Source: Bacteroidetes bacterium ADurb.Bin174
Lineage (GTDB): Bacteria > Bacteroidota > Bacteroidia > Bacteroidales > Paludibacteraceae
Length of the DNA stretch: 64,000 bases
Reading direction: 5' to 3'
Assembly (NCBI GenBank): GCA_002070265.1
Contig: MWCX01000081.1
Span: forward strand, 1-64,000
A program made the translations under genes and the position numbers. The notes beneath the pieces are model-generated. The model was not told the DNA's origin, ran no database searches, and was given only the letters and a program-made list of their open reading frames with translations. This document shows positions 24,392 through 33,992 of this stretch, in pieces (the first letter of the stretch is position 1; every line of letters begins with the position of its first letter).

Positions 24392-26290
24392 ATGACCGAC
24401 ACTAAATATAAATATCTTACAAAAATTAATTTTCCTGACGACCTAAAAAAAATTCCTTTAGAAGAGTTGCCTTTGGTGTGTGATGAACTGAGACAATTTA
24501 TTATTGAAGAAGTTTCCAAGAATCCGGGACATTTGGGCTCTAATTTAGGTACTGTAGAATTGACAGTTGCGTTGCATTACGTGTTTAATACCCCTTACGA
24601 TCGTTTGGTATGGGATGTTGGGCATCAGGCATACGGACATAAAATTCTTACCGGAAGGCGGAATGTTTTTCACACCAATAGAAAGTTAGGCGGCATCAGC
24701 GGATTTCCGAATATCTTCGAGAGTAAATATGATGCATTTGGTACCGGACATGCTTCAACATCTATTTCATCAGCCTTGGGGATGTCGATTGCATCTTCAT
24801 TGAAAAATGAACCTGATAGGAAAGTAGTTGCTATCATCGGTGATGGTTCGATGACCGGCGGCTTGGCATTTGAGGGTTTGAACAACGCATCCATGGATAT
24901 GAATGATTTGATGATTGTGTTGAACGACAACCACACAGCCATTGATCCTCTTCGTGGTGGTATATCTCAATTTTTATTGAGTATGACCACATGGCCAACG
25001 TATAACAAACTCAGGTATTTCATTTATCGTGTTTTAAGAAAATTAGGTCTTATCAGTGAGGATGGCAAAAGGCGTTTGTTGTCCATAGGAAATAGTTTGA
25101 AAGCGATATTGAGCCGTCAACGCGGGAATATTTTCGAGGGCTTACACATTCGTTATTTCGGTCCGGTTGACGGGCATGATGTGATTAATTTGGTGAGAAT
25201 ATTCAGTGATATCAAGGAGTTCAGAGGACCTAAGGTACTGCATTGCATCACTAAAAAAGGGAAAGGTTATGAGCCGGCTGAAAATAATGTGGTAGAATGG
25301 CATGCTCCCGGTTGCTTTGATGCTTCCACAGGAGAAAAGAGAAACGACAGTGCTGTTCCAACGCCACCTTTATTTCAAGATGTATTTGGTGAAACGCTTT
25401 TAGAATTAGCCAAACAAAATGACAGGATTGTCGGCATTACACCGGCTATGCCTTCCGGATGCTCTATGACCATTATGCAGCGTGAATTACCCGAACGTGT
25501 GTATGATGTGGGGATTGCCGAGGCTCATTCGGTAACTTTTTCGGCAGGCTTGGCAAAAGAAGGTATGATTCCTTTTTGCAATGTCTATTCAACCTTTATG
25601 CAAAGAGCTTATGACAACGTGATACACGATGTTGCCATACAGAAACTTCCTGTGATTATGTGTCTCGATCGCGCCGGAATAGTGGGAGCAGATGGAGCGA
25701 CTCATCAGGGTGCTTTCGACTTGGCCTATATGCGCTGTGTGCCTAACTTAACCATTGCTGCCCCACGTAACGAACATGAATTGAGGAACCTGATGTTTAC
25801 TGCCCAGTTGAAAAACGACAGACCGTTCGTCATCCGTTATCCAAGAGGCAAGGGGTCGTTGATTGATTGGAGAAACGAGATGACAGAAGTTGAGATAGGA
25901 AAGGGTGTTTGTTTGAAGGAAGGTAAAGATGTGGCTGTTCTTACCATTGGCACCATGGCAACAGCAGTTGAAGAAGCCATGCAAATCGTAAAAAAAGACA
26001 CTGATTTATCTTTTGCGCACTATGACATGCGATTTTTAAAGCCTCTTGATGAGTCATTGTTGCATGAAATCGGAAAGAAATTCAAAAAAATCATTACGGT
26101 TGAAGATGGTGTAATCCGTGGTGGTTTTGGGTCGGCAGTACTTGAATTTATGATGGATCATCACTATCCTGTACAGGTAAAAAGATTAGGCATACCTGAT
26201 CGGTTTATAGAGCATGGAAGTCCGGAAGAAATATATGCCATGCTGGGATTGGATGCTGAGGGAATATCCAACAGCATGAAAAACTTATAA
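24392..26290 (+). CDS. dxs: 1-deoxy-D-xylulose-5-phosphate synthase
   Basis: This ThDP enzyme joins pyruvate and glyceraldehyde-3-phosphate in the first step of the MEP isoprenoid pathway. The N-terminal ThDP/Mg2+ motif is [19 protein letters not shown], and the transketolase-like pyrimidine domain carries [18 protein letters not shown]. The C-terminal domain is complete. In-frame ATGs at 24371 and 24380 lie at or just after the -7 box, so 24392 ([10 protein letters not shown], 632 residues) is preferred. It appears monocistronic, with trkA starting its own promoter 68 nt later. Confidence 0.94.
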   Translation: MTDTKYKYLTKINFPDDLKKIPLEELPLVCDELRQFIIEEVSKNPGHLGSNLGTVELTVALHYVFNTPYDRLVWDVGHQAYGHKILTGRRNVFHTNRKLGGISGFPNIFESKYDAFGTGHASTSISSALGMSIASSLKNEPDRKVVAIIGDGSMTGGLAFEGLNNASMDMNDLMIVLNDNHTAIDPLRGGISQFLLSMTTWPTYNKLRYFIYRVLRKLGLISEDGKRRLLSIGNSLKAILSRQRGNIFEGLHIRYFGPVDGHDVINLVRIFSDIKEFRGPKVLHCITKKGKGYEPAENNVVEWHAPGCFDASTGEKRNDSAVPTPPLFQDVFGETLLELAKQNDRIVGITPAMPSGCSMTIMQRELPERVYDVGIAEAHSVTFSAGLAKEGMIPFCNVYSTFMQRAYDNVIHDVAIQKLPVIMCLDRAGIVGADGATHQGAFDLAYMRCVPNLTIAAPRNEHELRNLMFTAQLKNDRPFVIRYPRGKGSLIDWRNEMTEVEIGKGVCLKEGKDVAVLTIGTMATAVEEAMQIVKKDTDLSFAHYDMRFLKPLDESLLHEIGKKFKKIITVEDGVIRGGFGSAVLEFMMDHHYPVQVKRLGIPDRFIEHGSPEEIYAMLGLDAEGISNSMKNL

Positions 26291-26308
26291 AAAAACAATC
26301 TCCCCAAT

Positions 26309-26339
26309 TGTTTGTTCGTGCAATTTGATTTACTTTTGC
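26309..26339 (+). promoter_or_regulatory. Promoter of trkA-trkH
   Basis: TTG (26309-26311) and TACTTTTG (26332-26339) are 20 bp apart. The trkA ATG is at 26359. Confidence 0.72.
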
Positions 26340-26358
26340 ACACTAAAAATCATAAAGG

Positions 26359-27693
26359 ATGAAAATCATTATTGTTGGCGCTGGAGAAGTTGGAACTCAT
26401 TTAGCCAAACTGTTGGCTAAAGAGCATATCAATATTACCTTGATGGATGAAAATCCTGACAGGTTAGAAGATTTGGAAGCAAATTACGACATGCTGACAA
26501 AGGTAGGGTTACCTACCTCCATTCAAGATTTAAAAAATGTGGGTGTAAAAGATGCGGATTTATTTATTGCCGTAACGCCTTCGGAAAGTGTTAACATGAC
26601 TTCCTGTATGATTGCTACGAATTTAGGTGCTAAAAAGACTTTGGCTCGTATTGACAATCATGAATATTTAATTCCTAAAAATAAGGACTTTTTTGAGAAA
26701 TTAGGGGTTGATTATTTGATTTATCCTGAAATGTTGGCATCGCAAGAAATTGCTTCTTCTCTTGAAACGACTTGGATGAGACAGAATCTCAGTTTTTGTA
26801 ACGGTGAACTTATTTTAATTGGTCTTAAAGTCAGAGACAATGCTCTTATCCTTGATAAAAAATTCAAAACCGGTTTCTTTGATCATAAAAGATACAGGGT
26901 CGTAGCTATTAAACGGGGAAATACAACCATCATTCCCGGTGGATCAGATGAGATTAAAGCCAATGATATTGTATATTTCATAACACGTCAAGAAGATGTT
27001 TCCTTTATAAAAGAACAAGCCGGAAAAATTGATTATAAAATCAACAGCGCAATGATTATGGGAGGAAGTCACATTGCACAAAAAACCGCGCAAATTTTAC
27101 CTTCTAACATCAAGGTCAAAATATTTGAGAAAGACAGAGAGAAATGTTTTTTGATTGCAGAAAAATGCCCACAAGCGATGGTTATCAATGGAGATGCAAC
27201 GGACTTGGACTTACTGAAAGAAGAGGGAATTCAAGCTACGGATGCCTTTATTGCCGTGACTTCAAATTCGGAAGCTAATATTTTGGCCTGCCTTGCGGCG
27301 AAACGATTTGGAGTTAAAAAGACTGTGGCTGAAGTAGAAAACATCGATTACATCATGTTGGCGCAAAGCATGGATATTGGAACGGTAATCAACAAAAAAG
27401 TCATTGCGGCAGGGTACATTTATCAGTTGACCTTAGATGCAGACGTCTTGGATGTGCACGCATTGGCTTCAGTTGATGCCGAAGTGGTGGAATTCATTGC
27501 TAAAAAAGGATCAAAAATCACCAAATCGAAAATCAAAAATCTGAAACTTCCTGAAAACGTAAACATTGGGGGATACATACGCAATGGAGAAGGATTTATA
27601 GTTGCAGGAGAGACTCTCATTCAGCCTGATGATCGTGTCATATGTTTCTGCGTTTCATCTGCCATTCGTCAAATTGAAAATCTGTTTAACTGA
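26359..27693 (+). CDS. trkA: Trk potassium uptake regulatory NAD-binding subunit
   Basis: The 444-residue cytoplasmic protein has two tandem RCK units. The first nucleotide-binding motif is IIIVGAGEVGTHLA (residues 3-16). The second half repeats it as AMIMGGSHIAQKTA (about 228-241), with a C-terminal RCK-C domain after each. TrkA gates the TrkH channel in response to NAD(H) or ATP. The stop codon overlaps the trkH start by one base (TGATG), indicating translational coupling. Length is normal. Confidence 0.95.
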   Translation: MKIIIVGAGEVGTHLAKLLAKEHINITLMDENPDRLEDLEANYDMLTKVGLPTSIQDLKNVGVKDADLFIAVTPSESVNMTSCMIATNLGAKKTLARIDNHEYLIPKNKDFFEKLGVDYLIYPEMLASQEIASSLETTWMRQNLSFCNGELILIGLKVRDNALILDKKFKTGFFDHKRYRVVAIKRGNTTIIPGGSDEIKANDIVYFITRQEDVSFIKEQAGKIDYKINSAMIMGGSHIAQKTAQILPSNIKVKIFEKDREKCFLIAEKCPQAMVINGDATDLDLLKEEGIQATDAFIAVTSNSEANILACLAAKRFGVKKTVAEVENIDYIMLAQSMDIGTVINKKVIAAGYIYQLTLDADVLDVHALASVDAEVVEFIAKKGSKITKSKIKNLKLPENVNIGGYIRNGEGFIVAGETLIQPDDRVICFCVSSAIRQIENLFN

Positions 27694-29162
27694 TGTTTCA
27701 TAATTTAAACCACAAGCTAATCCTCAGAATAATAGGTAGTTTATTGTTATTCGAAGGTTTATTTCTTTTCCTGTCATCTCTTGTGGCACTTATTTATAAA
27801 GAAGATGTGTTTTACCATTTTCTGATTGCAACTGCCATATCCGAATTATTGGGTGTTTCACTTTTCTTTGTTGGAAGAAATGCCAGTCAGGAAATTGGCA
27901 AGCGGGAAGGTTCTATAGTGGTAACCTTTATCTGGCTGATTTTTACTTTCATTGGACTATTGCCACATTGGTTAAGCGGATACATTCCATCTTTCACCGA
28001 CGCTTTTTTTGAAACCATGTCGGGATTCACTACTACCGGAGCTTCTATTTTAACTGATGTTGAGTCGCTTCCGTACAGCTTGTTGTTTTGGAGAAGTTTA
28101 ACCCACTGGATTGGAGGCTTAGGAATCATTGCCATATCCATAGCGCTACTGCCTATTTTTGGTTTTTCTGCCGCACAATTGTTTTTAGCAGAAGCGACCG
28201 GTCCTACACAAGATAAAATACATCCGCGCACAACTGAGGTTGCCAAACGTTTGTTAGGCATCTATTTGGCTCTAACACTTGCGGAAGTGCTACTGCTCGT
28301 GACAGCCGGCATGAATTGGTTTGACGCTGTCACTCATTCTTTCGGCACCATAGCTACAGGAGGATTTTCTACAAAACAGGCCAGTATTGCTTACTGGTCA
28401 TCCCCTGCAATACAATACATCATCATTCTGTTTATGTTTTTCGGCGGAGTAAATTTTCCCTTATTCTATTTTTTAATCAAAAGAAAATTCAACAGGATCA
28501 AGGAAAATGAAGAATTGCGCTTTTTCATTTTTATAATCCTTACATTTACTTTCTTAATAGGAATCGCTACATTTGATTTTACGCATCTTTCGGACGGAGC
28601 AAACTATGAGAGCACATTTAGAAATAGCTTGTTTACGGTGGTATCAGTTATTACAACCACAGGGTTCAGCACAGTAGATTATATGAACTTTGCTCCCTTT
28701 GTCTGGCTATTGCTGATGATATTGATGGTAACCGGGTCTTCTGCAGGATCTACTGCCGGAGGAATTAAATTGATCCGGATACAGATCGCCATGAAATTTA
28801 TCTACTTTAGGATTAAAAAAATTGTCCATCCTAATGCTGTTTTCCCTATTAAATATAACAATCAAATCATGAAGAACGACATCATTATGCGCGTTCTGGC
28901 ATTTATTCTTTTGTATATTTTTTTGATTGTCGTTGGTTCGGTTATTTTAGCGGTATCAGGCATAGGTTTTCTTGAATCCATCGGGTGCGTGATTAGCTGT
29001 ATGGGAAATGTTGGAGTAGCATTTGGAGAGTTTGGACCGTCAATCGGTTTTTCGGGACTTTCTATTTTTGCAAAGTGGTTTCTGTCGGCTATGATGCTGA
29101 TAGGACGCCTGGAACTGTTTACCGTTTTCTTATTGTTTACACCGATTTTTTGGAAAAAATAA
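27693..29162 (+). CDS. trkH: Trk potassium uptake transmembrane subunit
   Basis: The 489-residue membrane protein of the TrkH/TrkG/KtrB superfamily has repeated membrane-pore-membrane units with the selectivity-filter glycines visible (MSGFTTTGASIL, GTIATGGFST, VITTTGFSTVD, ISCMGNVGVAFGEFG). It forms the K+ channel regulated by TrkA, encoded immediately upstream with a one-base overlap. The gene ends 8 bp from the convergent dnaX stop with no visible terminator between them. Confidence 0.95.
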   Translation: MFHNLNHKLILRIIGSLLLFEGLFLFLSSLVALIYKEDVFYHFLIATAISELLGVSLFFVGRNASQEIGKREGSIVVTFIWLIFTFIGLLPHWLSGYIPSFTDAFFETMSGFTTTGASILTDVESLPYSLLFWRSLTHWIGGLGIIAISIALLPIFGFSAAQLFLAEATGPTQDKIHPRTTEVAKRLLGIYLALTLAEVLLLVTAGMNWFDAVTHSFGTIATGGFSTKQASIAYWSSPAIQYIIILFMFFGGVNFPLFYFLIKRKFNRIKENEELRFFIFIILTFTFLIGIATFDFTHLSDGANYESTFRNSLFTVVSVITTTGFSTVDYMNFAPFVWLLLMILMVTGSSAGSTAGGIKLIRIQIAMKFIYFRIKKIVHPNAVFPIKYNNQIMKNDIIMRVLAFILLYIFLIVVGSVILAVSGIGFLESIGCVISCMGNVGVAFGEFGPSIGFSGLSIFAKWFLSAMMLIGRLELFTVFLLFTPIFWKK

Positions 29163-29170
29163 GGAGTTTC

Positions 29171-30928
29171 TTAATCCAATTCTAAATTCAAGTTTCTTTT
29201 CAATGTTTGTAAAGCAGGATTCTGTTCTGACAAGCTTTTCAGAATTTCTTCCGGATTTTTCCGTTTAAATTTACCTGTATTTTCTACAACCTTGGTTTCA
29301 AAACAAATGGAGGAGTTTTTCAGTTCTTTTTGTAAATACTTACAAATGTTATTCATCTCCTTCTTAAAATCATTTTCTTGAAAAATATTGCTAAAAGTAA
29401 GTAGATAAGTGTGTCCTTCTATTTTTTTGGGGTTGTTGTTGTTGATATAACTGATTATGCTGGTTAATTCAGGAATTTGATGTACGTAATTCTTCCAGGT
29501 TTTGTTCAAGTCAGTTGAGGAGTATGCTTCATTTTGAATGAGATGTTCTTCTTCGATTTGTTCAGAAACTTGCTGCTCTTCCGACTGTTGGGAGTGTAAA
29601 GAAATAGAAATTGATATGGGTTGTTTTTTGGTTTGCTTTTCCGATTTATTTGCAGGCTTAATTTGATTTTCTTCTTCAAGTTTCTTTATAGAAACGTCTT
29701 CCGTTTCTGTTGTTGGAACGGCCGTTTTTTCTGCTTTTACGTTTTTGCTTACGATTGGTTGAGACGTTTGTTTTGCCTCAACATGAATGGGTTGTATTTC
29801 CGGAGTTTGGTCAAGGGTTACCGACTTTTTTTTTTCATCGGTCAGTTGGCAGATTCTGATCAGGGTCAACTCGACCAATAGGCGTCTGTTGCTGCTGATG
29901 CGATAGTTGAGGTCACAATCATTGTTAATTTTTAAGGCATCAAAGAGAAAACCAGCCGAACATTGTTGTGCTTGCTGTTGATACTTTTTACCGATGTCAG
30001 CTCCAACTTCCATCAATGTGATGGTTTGAGAATCTTTGCTTACCAATAAATCTCTGAGATGCTTGCTGAGTCCGGAAACGAAATGGTGTGCATCAAATCC
30101 TTTATTCAACACCTCATTGAAAATCAACAATGCATTGACGATATCACGGTTCAGGAAAGCTTCAACCAATCGGAAATAATACTCATAATCAAGGACATTT
30201 AAATTGGTAATGACATCCTCATATTTAATTTCATTACCACAAAAGCTGACCAATTGATCAAAGATAGATAGTGCATCCCGCAGTCCTCCGTCACTTTTGT
30301 GAGCTATGATATTAAGTGCATTTTCATCAATGATCACTCCTTCTTTTCCGGCAACATATTTTAGATGGGCTACCGTATCAGGGACGGTAATCCTGTTGAA
30401 ATCATAAATCTGGCAACGCGATAAGATGGTCGGTATGATCTTATGTTTTTCAGTTGTAGCCAGGATAAAGATGGCATGAGCCGGGGGTTCTTCCAGGGTT
30501 TTAAGGAAAGCATTGTATGCTCCCGCAGAGAGCATATGAACTTCGTCAATGATATACACGCTATATTTGCCGATTTGTGGTGGAATTCTGACTTGGTCGA
30601 TCAGAGATCGAATGTCGTCAACTCCGTTGTTGGAGGCAGCATCGAGTTCGTGAATATTGAATGAGCGCTGTTCATTGAAGGAAACACAAGACTCACACTG
30701 ATTGCAGGCTTCGGTTTCCGAAGTAATATTTTGACAATTGATTGTTTTGGCAAAAATACGGGCACAAGTTGTTTTTCCTACCCCTCTCGGTCCGCAAAAC
30801 AAATAAGCATGTGCAAGTTGTTTGTTTTTGATGGCATTTTTAAGAGTAGTAGTCAAAGATTCTTGCCCAACAACGGATTCAAAGGTAGCCGGACGATATT
30901 TTCGTGCTGATACAACAAAATTTTCCAT
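29171..30928 (-). CDS. dnaX: DNA polymerase III subunit gamma/tau
   Basis: This is the clamp-loader ATPase. Walker A GPRGVGKT is at about residues 46-53, followed by the four-cysteine zinc module (CQN...C..C..C, about 64-81), Walker B VYIIDEVHML and sensor ATTEKHKI. Domain III ends around residue 360. A Glu/Lys/Gln-rich linker and a C-terminal tau-like domain follow (585 residues in all). I see no slippery frameshift heptamer that would certainly yield a separate gamma product. The ATG at 30928 (MENFVVSARKYRP) fits the family start. It is monocistronic and convergent with trkH. Confidence 0.94.
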   Translation of the reverse strand: MENFVVSARKYRPATFESVVGQESLTTTLKNAIKNKQLAHAYLFCGPRGVGKTTCARIFAKTINCQNITSETEACNQCESCVSFNEQRSFNIHELDAASNNGVDDIRSLIDQVRIPPQIGKYSVYIIDEVHMLSAGAYNAFLKTLEEPPAHAIFILATTEKHKIIPTILSRCQIYDFNRITVPDTVAHLKYVAGKEGVIIDENALNIIAHKSDGGLRDALSIFDQLVSFCGNEIKYEDVITNLNVLDYEYYFRLVEAFLNRDIVNALLIFNEVLNKGFDAHHFVSGLSKHLRDLLVSKDSQTITLMEVGADIGKKYQQQAQQCSAGFLFDALKINNDCDLNYRISSNRRLLVELTLIRICQLTDEKKKSVTLDQTPEIQPIHVEAKQTSQPIVSKNVKAEKTAVPTTETEDVSIKKLEEENQIKPANKSEKQTKKQPISISISLHSQQSEEQQVSEQIEEEHLIQNEAYSSTDLNKTWKNYVHQIPELTSIISYINNNNPKKIEGHTYLLTFSNIFQENDFKKEMNNICKYLQKELKNSSICFETKVVENTGKFKRKNPEEILKSLSEQNPALQTLKRNLNLELD

Positions 30929-30948
30929 GCAAATCAATCTTTAATGTG

Positions 30949-30956
30949 CAAATATA
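30949..30956 (-). promoter_or_regulatory. Promoter -7 box of dnaX
   Basis: TATATTTG on the minus strand, 21 nt before the dnaX ATG; no clear -33. Confidence 0.5.
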
Positions 30957-31024
30957 GTTAATTTCAAGAAGTAATTTGTCCTGAAATTTTAATTGTTGAA
31001 AAGTTTTTATTCAATAAAAATATT

Positions 31025-31032
31025 TACCTTTG
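31025..31032 (+). promoter_or_regulatory. Promoter -7 box of the FtsB-like gene
   Basis: TACCTTTG matches TAnnTTTG and lies 26 nt before the ATG at 31058; the -33 element is unclear. Confidence 0.5.
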
Positions 31033-31057
31033 TGTTGTTCAGAATAACAAGTGTTAA

Positions 31058-31363
31058 ATGCGGTTAAAAGTTAGTGGTTTTCTAAAATTTATTCGTCGTA
31101 TATTAGTAAACAAATATACTTTTGTTTTGCTGTTTTTTTTTATATATTTAATTTTCTTCGATGATCATAATTTGATCAAAAGATATAGGTCTGCTCAAGA
31201 AATCATAAAATTAGAACAGGAATATCAGGATTACCTGAAAGAAATTGAGCGAAATAAAGCACAAATTCATCAATTAAAGCATGACACCGTGTATTTGGAA
31301 AAATTTGCACGAGAGCATTATTTTATGAAAAGAGATGATGAGGAAATTTTTATTTTGAAGTGA
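31058..31363 (+). CDS. FtsB/DivIC-like septum formation initiator
   Basis: This 101-residue bitopic protein has one membrane helix (about 20-37) and then a coiled coil (about 42-80, RSAQEIIKLEQEYQDYLKEI). It ends with the EKFAREHYFMKRDDEEIF motif typical of the DivIC/FtsB family that bridges FtsL and FtsQ at the division septum. It is first in a run of plus-strand genes. The small membrane protein 42 nt downstream may share its transcript. Confidence 0.88.
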   Translation: MRLKVSGFLKFIRRILVNKYTFVLLFFFIYLIFFDDHNLIKRYRSAQEIIKLEQEYQDYLKEIERNKAQIHQLKHDTVYLEKFAREHYFMKRDDEEIFILK

Positions 31364-31405
31364 TAGATAATAATTAGAAGAAGAGAGAATAAACACACAC
31401 CATTA

Positions 31406-31744
31406 ATGTCTGATTTGTCGTTGAAAAACAAAATAACTCAAAATATATACGTCATAGCAATTGTATGCATACTTATAGGTTCTTTGGGTCATTTTTTTGA
31501 ACAAAAATTTTTTAAGTATGTTTTTGCTTTTGGTGCTTTGTTGGTTGTTTTGAATCATTTGTGGGTCATGTATAAAACAAAGCAGCCGGATTTTAGGCAA
31601 AAGAGGTTACTGAGAATCAATATGTTTTTAAGTTTGTTGCCGGCTTTGGCAGCATATTCAATGTTTGACGGTACAACTTTATGGGTTGTATTTTTGTTGA
31701 TTTATGCTTTGGTAACGGTGGTGTTGAGTTGGAGAAATAAATAA
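31406..31744 (+). CDS. Small hypothetical membrane protein
   Basis: The 112-residue protein has four hydrophobic segments (about 12-27, 36-52, 70-85, 90-107) separated by short Lys/Arg loops. I recognise no family. It lies between the FtsB-like gene and a DoxX-family gene with short gaps, suggesting co-transcription. The positive-inside pattern supports an inner-membrane location. Confidence 0.72.
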   Translation: MSDLSLKNKITQNIYVIAIVCILIGSLGHFFEQKFFKYVFAFGALLVVLNHLWVMYKTKQPDFRQKRLLRINMFLSLLPALAAYSMFDGTTLWVVFLLIYALVTVVLSWRNK

Positions 31745-31777
31745 GGTGTCCTAAAAAAAGAAATCAAATTGATTGAC

Positions 31778-32275
31778 ATGAACCGAAAGAATGTTTATAG
31801 TCGCCCGCAACTGAGTTGTTTGGTGATTTTAAGAATTTTGATAGGTTGGTATTTTATGTATGAAGGACTGGCAAAAATTTTCAATCCCAATTGGTCATCT
31901 TACCCTTATCTTTTAGACTCAAAAGGTTTTTTTGCTCCAATTTTTATTTCATTGACAGATTATCCTTTTTTGGTGGATGTGATTAATTATATTAATATGT
32001 ATGGACTCACCATCATAGGATTGTGTATGATCTTGGGATGTTTTGTGTCTATAGCTAATATAGGTGCGATTGGATTATTAAGTTTATACTATTTGTCTCA
32101 TCCACCTTTGATAGGAGTACATTATCTGATACCTCCGGAAGGTTCATATTTGTGGGTTGACAAAAATTTGGTGATGTTGGGAGCTGTTTTGGTACAACAC
32201 TTTTTCCCTTCATCTCATTATATTGGCATTGATCGATACATCTTTAGAAAGTTTAGAAAAACTCAAGAACAATAA
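31778..32275 (+). CDS. DoxX-family membrane protein
   Basis: The 165-residue protein has four predicted membrane helices. The opening RILIGWYFMYEGLAKIFNP is the usual DoxX/DoxD-like signature, and CMILGCFVSIANIGAIGLL follows. DoxX-family proteins include quinone-linked oxidoreductase subunits, but most members are uncharacterised. The open frame begins with a TTG at 31769; the ATG at 31778 is preferred. It stands directly before two Tat-exported oxidoreductases (27-nt gap), so a role in passing electrons from them to the membrane is possible but speculative. Confidence 0.78.
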   Translation: MNRKNVYSRPQLSCLVILRILIGWYFMYEGLAKIFNPNWSSYPYLLDSKGFFAPIFISLTDYPFLVDVINYINMYGLTIIGLCMILGCFVSIANIGAIGLLSLYYLSHPPLIGVHYLIPPEGSYLWVDKNLVMLGAVLVQHFFPSSHYIGIDRYIFRKFRKTQEQ

Positions 32276-32301
32276 TTTAGCAGCTTACTCTCTATTTACG
32301 A

Positions 32302-33951
32302 ATGTCAGCAAAGGAATCAAAACAAAATATTGATAATCAAGTAACGCAGCCCGAGTCGAAAGGAAGGCGTGATACGCTTAAAACTTTAGCTACTGTTCCC
32401 GTATTGGGAGCTATGGCATATGGGGTGTACAAGAAGAAAAAAAGAGAACATTCCAACAAAGTAAGCAGCGCCCTTTTCAGTTTTGATGCTGCTCCAACTA
32501 TTATGGAACAGCAACCTGATGGCAAAACGATTCGTCTGGGCATTATCGGATTTGGTATCAGAGGGGCTCAGTTGATGCAGGCTCTGGGATTTGCAACACC
32601 ACAATATCTGGAAGATTTAAAAACTCAAGCGAAAAACGACCCTCAAAATACACGTTATCAAGATTTCCTTGAGCAAGAGGATTTAAATATTGTCGTTAAC
32701 GGGGTTTGCGATATCTTTGATGTATATGCGAAAGATGCAGCCATGGCAGGTGCAAATCGTAAAAGAGAGGGTTTAAATGGTAAACTTGATAAATTGCCTA
32801 CCATTTACAAGCATTACAAAGAACTGTTGGCTGCTCAGGATATTGATGCGGTAATTATTGCAACACCCGATCATTGGCATGGTACGATGATCATTGATGC
32901 GGTCAATGCCGGTAAACATGTTTATGTGGAGAAACCATTAACGTGGACTGTTCCGGAAACATATTTGGTCGTTGATGCTGTTCGGAAAAGTAATGTTGTA
33001 TTTCAATTGGGACATCAGGGAAGGCAAATAGAAATTAACCACAGGGCTAAGGATATCATTCAAAAAGGATTGATTGGAGACGTAACTTTGGTTGAGGTTA
33101 GTACCAATCGCAATGATCCTAACGGAGCGTGGGTGTATGACATTCATCCCGAAGCCAATCCTTCAACCATTGATTGGAAGCAGTTTGAGGGACATCCCCA
33201 GCGTATCAAAGAATATATGGATTATATGACCTCATCGGGTGCTGCCAAATACATAGGTCCTGACAGTCGGGATAAATTCAGCTTGGAAAGATTTTTCAGA
33301 TGGCGTTGTTGGTGGGATTACAGTACCGGTTTGAGTGGCGATCTGCTGACACACGAATATGATGCCATGAACCACATTTTAGATTTGGGTATTCCGGCTT
33401 CAGCAACTTCTTCCGGAGGGGTTTATTTCTTTAAGGACGGACGTACTGTGCCGGATGTATTGCAAACTACTTTCGAATTTCCCGATCGTAATATGAGTTT
33501 TTTGTATTCTGCTACTTTAGCAAGTCAGTTTAATCGTCCGCGTAAAATTATGGGAACAGATGCTACCATTGAATTGGGTAGTTCGTTGAACGTGACGATT
33601 GACGGGGCTTCCCAAAGATATAAAGATAAGATTGAGCAAGGAGTCATTAAACCCGGAGAACCGTTTTATCGGTATGCGTCCGGAAAAAGTATAGATGCTT
33701 TGTCGTCAGCAACCGAAATGTATTTTGCCGAAAGAGGATTACTTTTTTCATATGTCGAGGGTAAAAGATATAATACTACCTTTTTACATTTAAGAGAATG
33801 GTTGGAATGCATTCGTCAGAAAAAACAACCATCTTGCGGTATTGAAGAGGCTTTTGCAGAAGCCATTACTGCTCATATGGGAACCAGGGCATATCTCGAA
33901 GGAAGAACTATGTATTGGGATAAGGACAAGCAAATCATTACAAGAGAATAG
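32302..33951 (+). CDS. Tat-exported Gfo/Idh/MocA family oxidoreductase (first of two)
   Basis: The 549-residue protein has a twin-arginine signal region (GRRDTLKTLATVPVLGAMAYG, about 22-42). The NAD(P)-binding motif is LGIIGFGIRGAQ, and EKPLTWTV is the catalytic-loop signature of the family, with a C-terminal alpha/beta domain. It lacks the short size of cytoplasmic Idh enzymes and probably acts in the periplasm with tightly bound cofactor, as GFOR-type enzymes do. It is followed by a second Gfo/Idh gene, a DUF1080 lipoprotein and an exported sugar isomerase. That gene set suggests oxidation of a glycoside at C3. The substrate is not determined. Confidence 0.87.
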   Translation: MSAKESKQNIDNQVTQPESKGRRDTLKTLATVPVLGAMAYGVYKKKKREHSNKVSSALFSFDAAPTIMEQQPDGKTIRLGIIGFGIRGAQLMQALGFATPQYLEDLKTQAKNDPQNTRYQDFLEQEDLNIVVNGVCDIFDVYAKDAAMAGANRKREGLNGKLDKLPTIYKHYKELLAAQDIDAVIIATPDHWHGTMIIDAVNAGKHVYVEKPLTWTVPETYLVVDAVRKSNVVFQLGHQGRQIEINHRAKDIIQKGLIGDVTLVEVSTNRNDPNGAWVYDIHPEANPSTIDWKQFEGHPQRIKEYMDYMTSSGAAKYIGPDSRDKFSLERFFRWRCWWDYSTGLSGDLLTHEYDAMNHILDLGIPASATSSGGVYFFKDGRTVPDVLQTTFEFPDRNMSFLYSATLASQFNRPRKIMGTDATIELGSSLNVTIDGASQRYKDKIEQGVIKPGEPFYRYASGKSIDALSSATEMYFAERGLLFSYVEGKRYNTTFLHLREWLECIRQKKQPSCGIEEAFAEAITAHMGTRAYLEGRTMYWDKDKQIITRE

Positions 33952-33992
33952 TTTACTAAATAAATTTTATTAACCCTTTAAAATATAGTCTT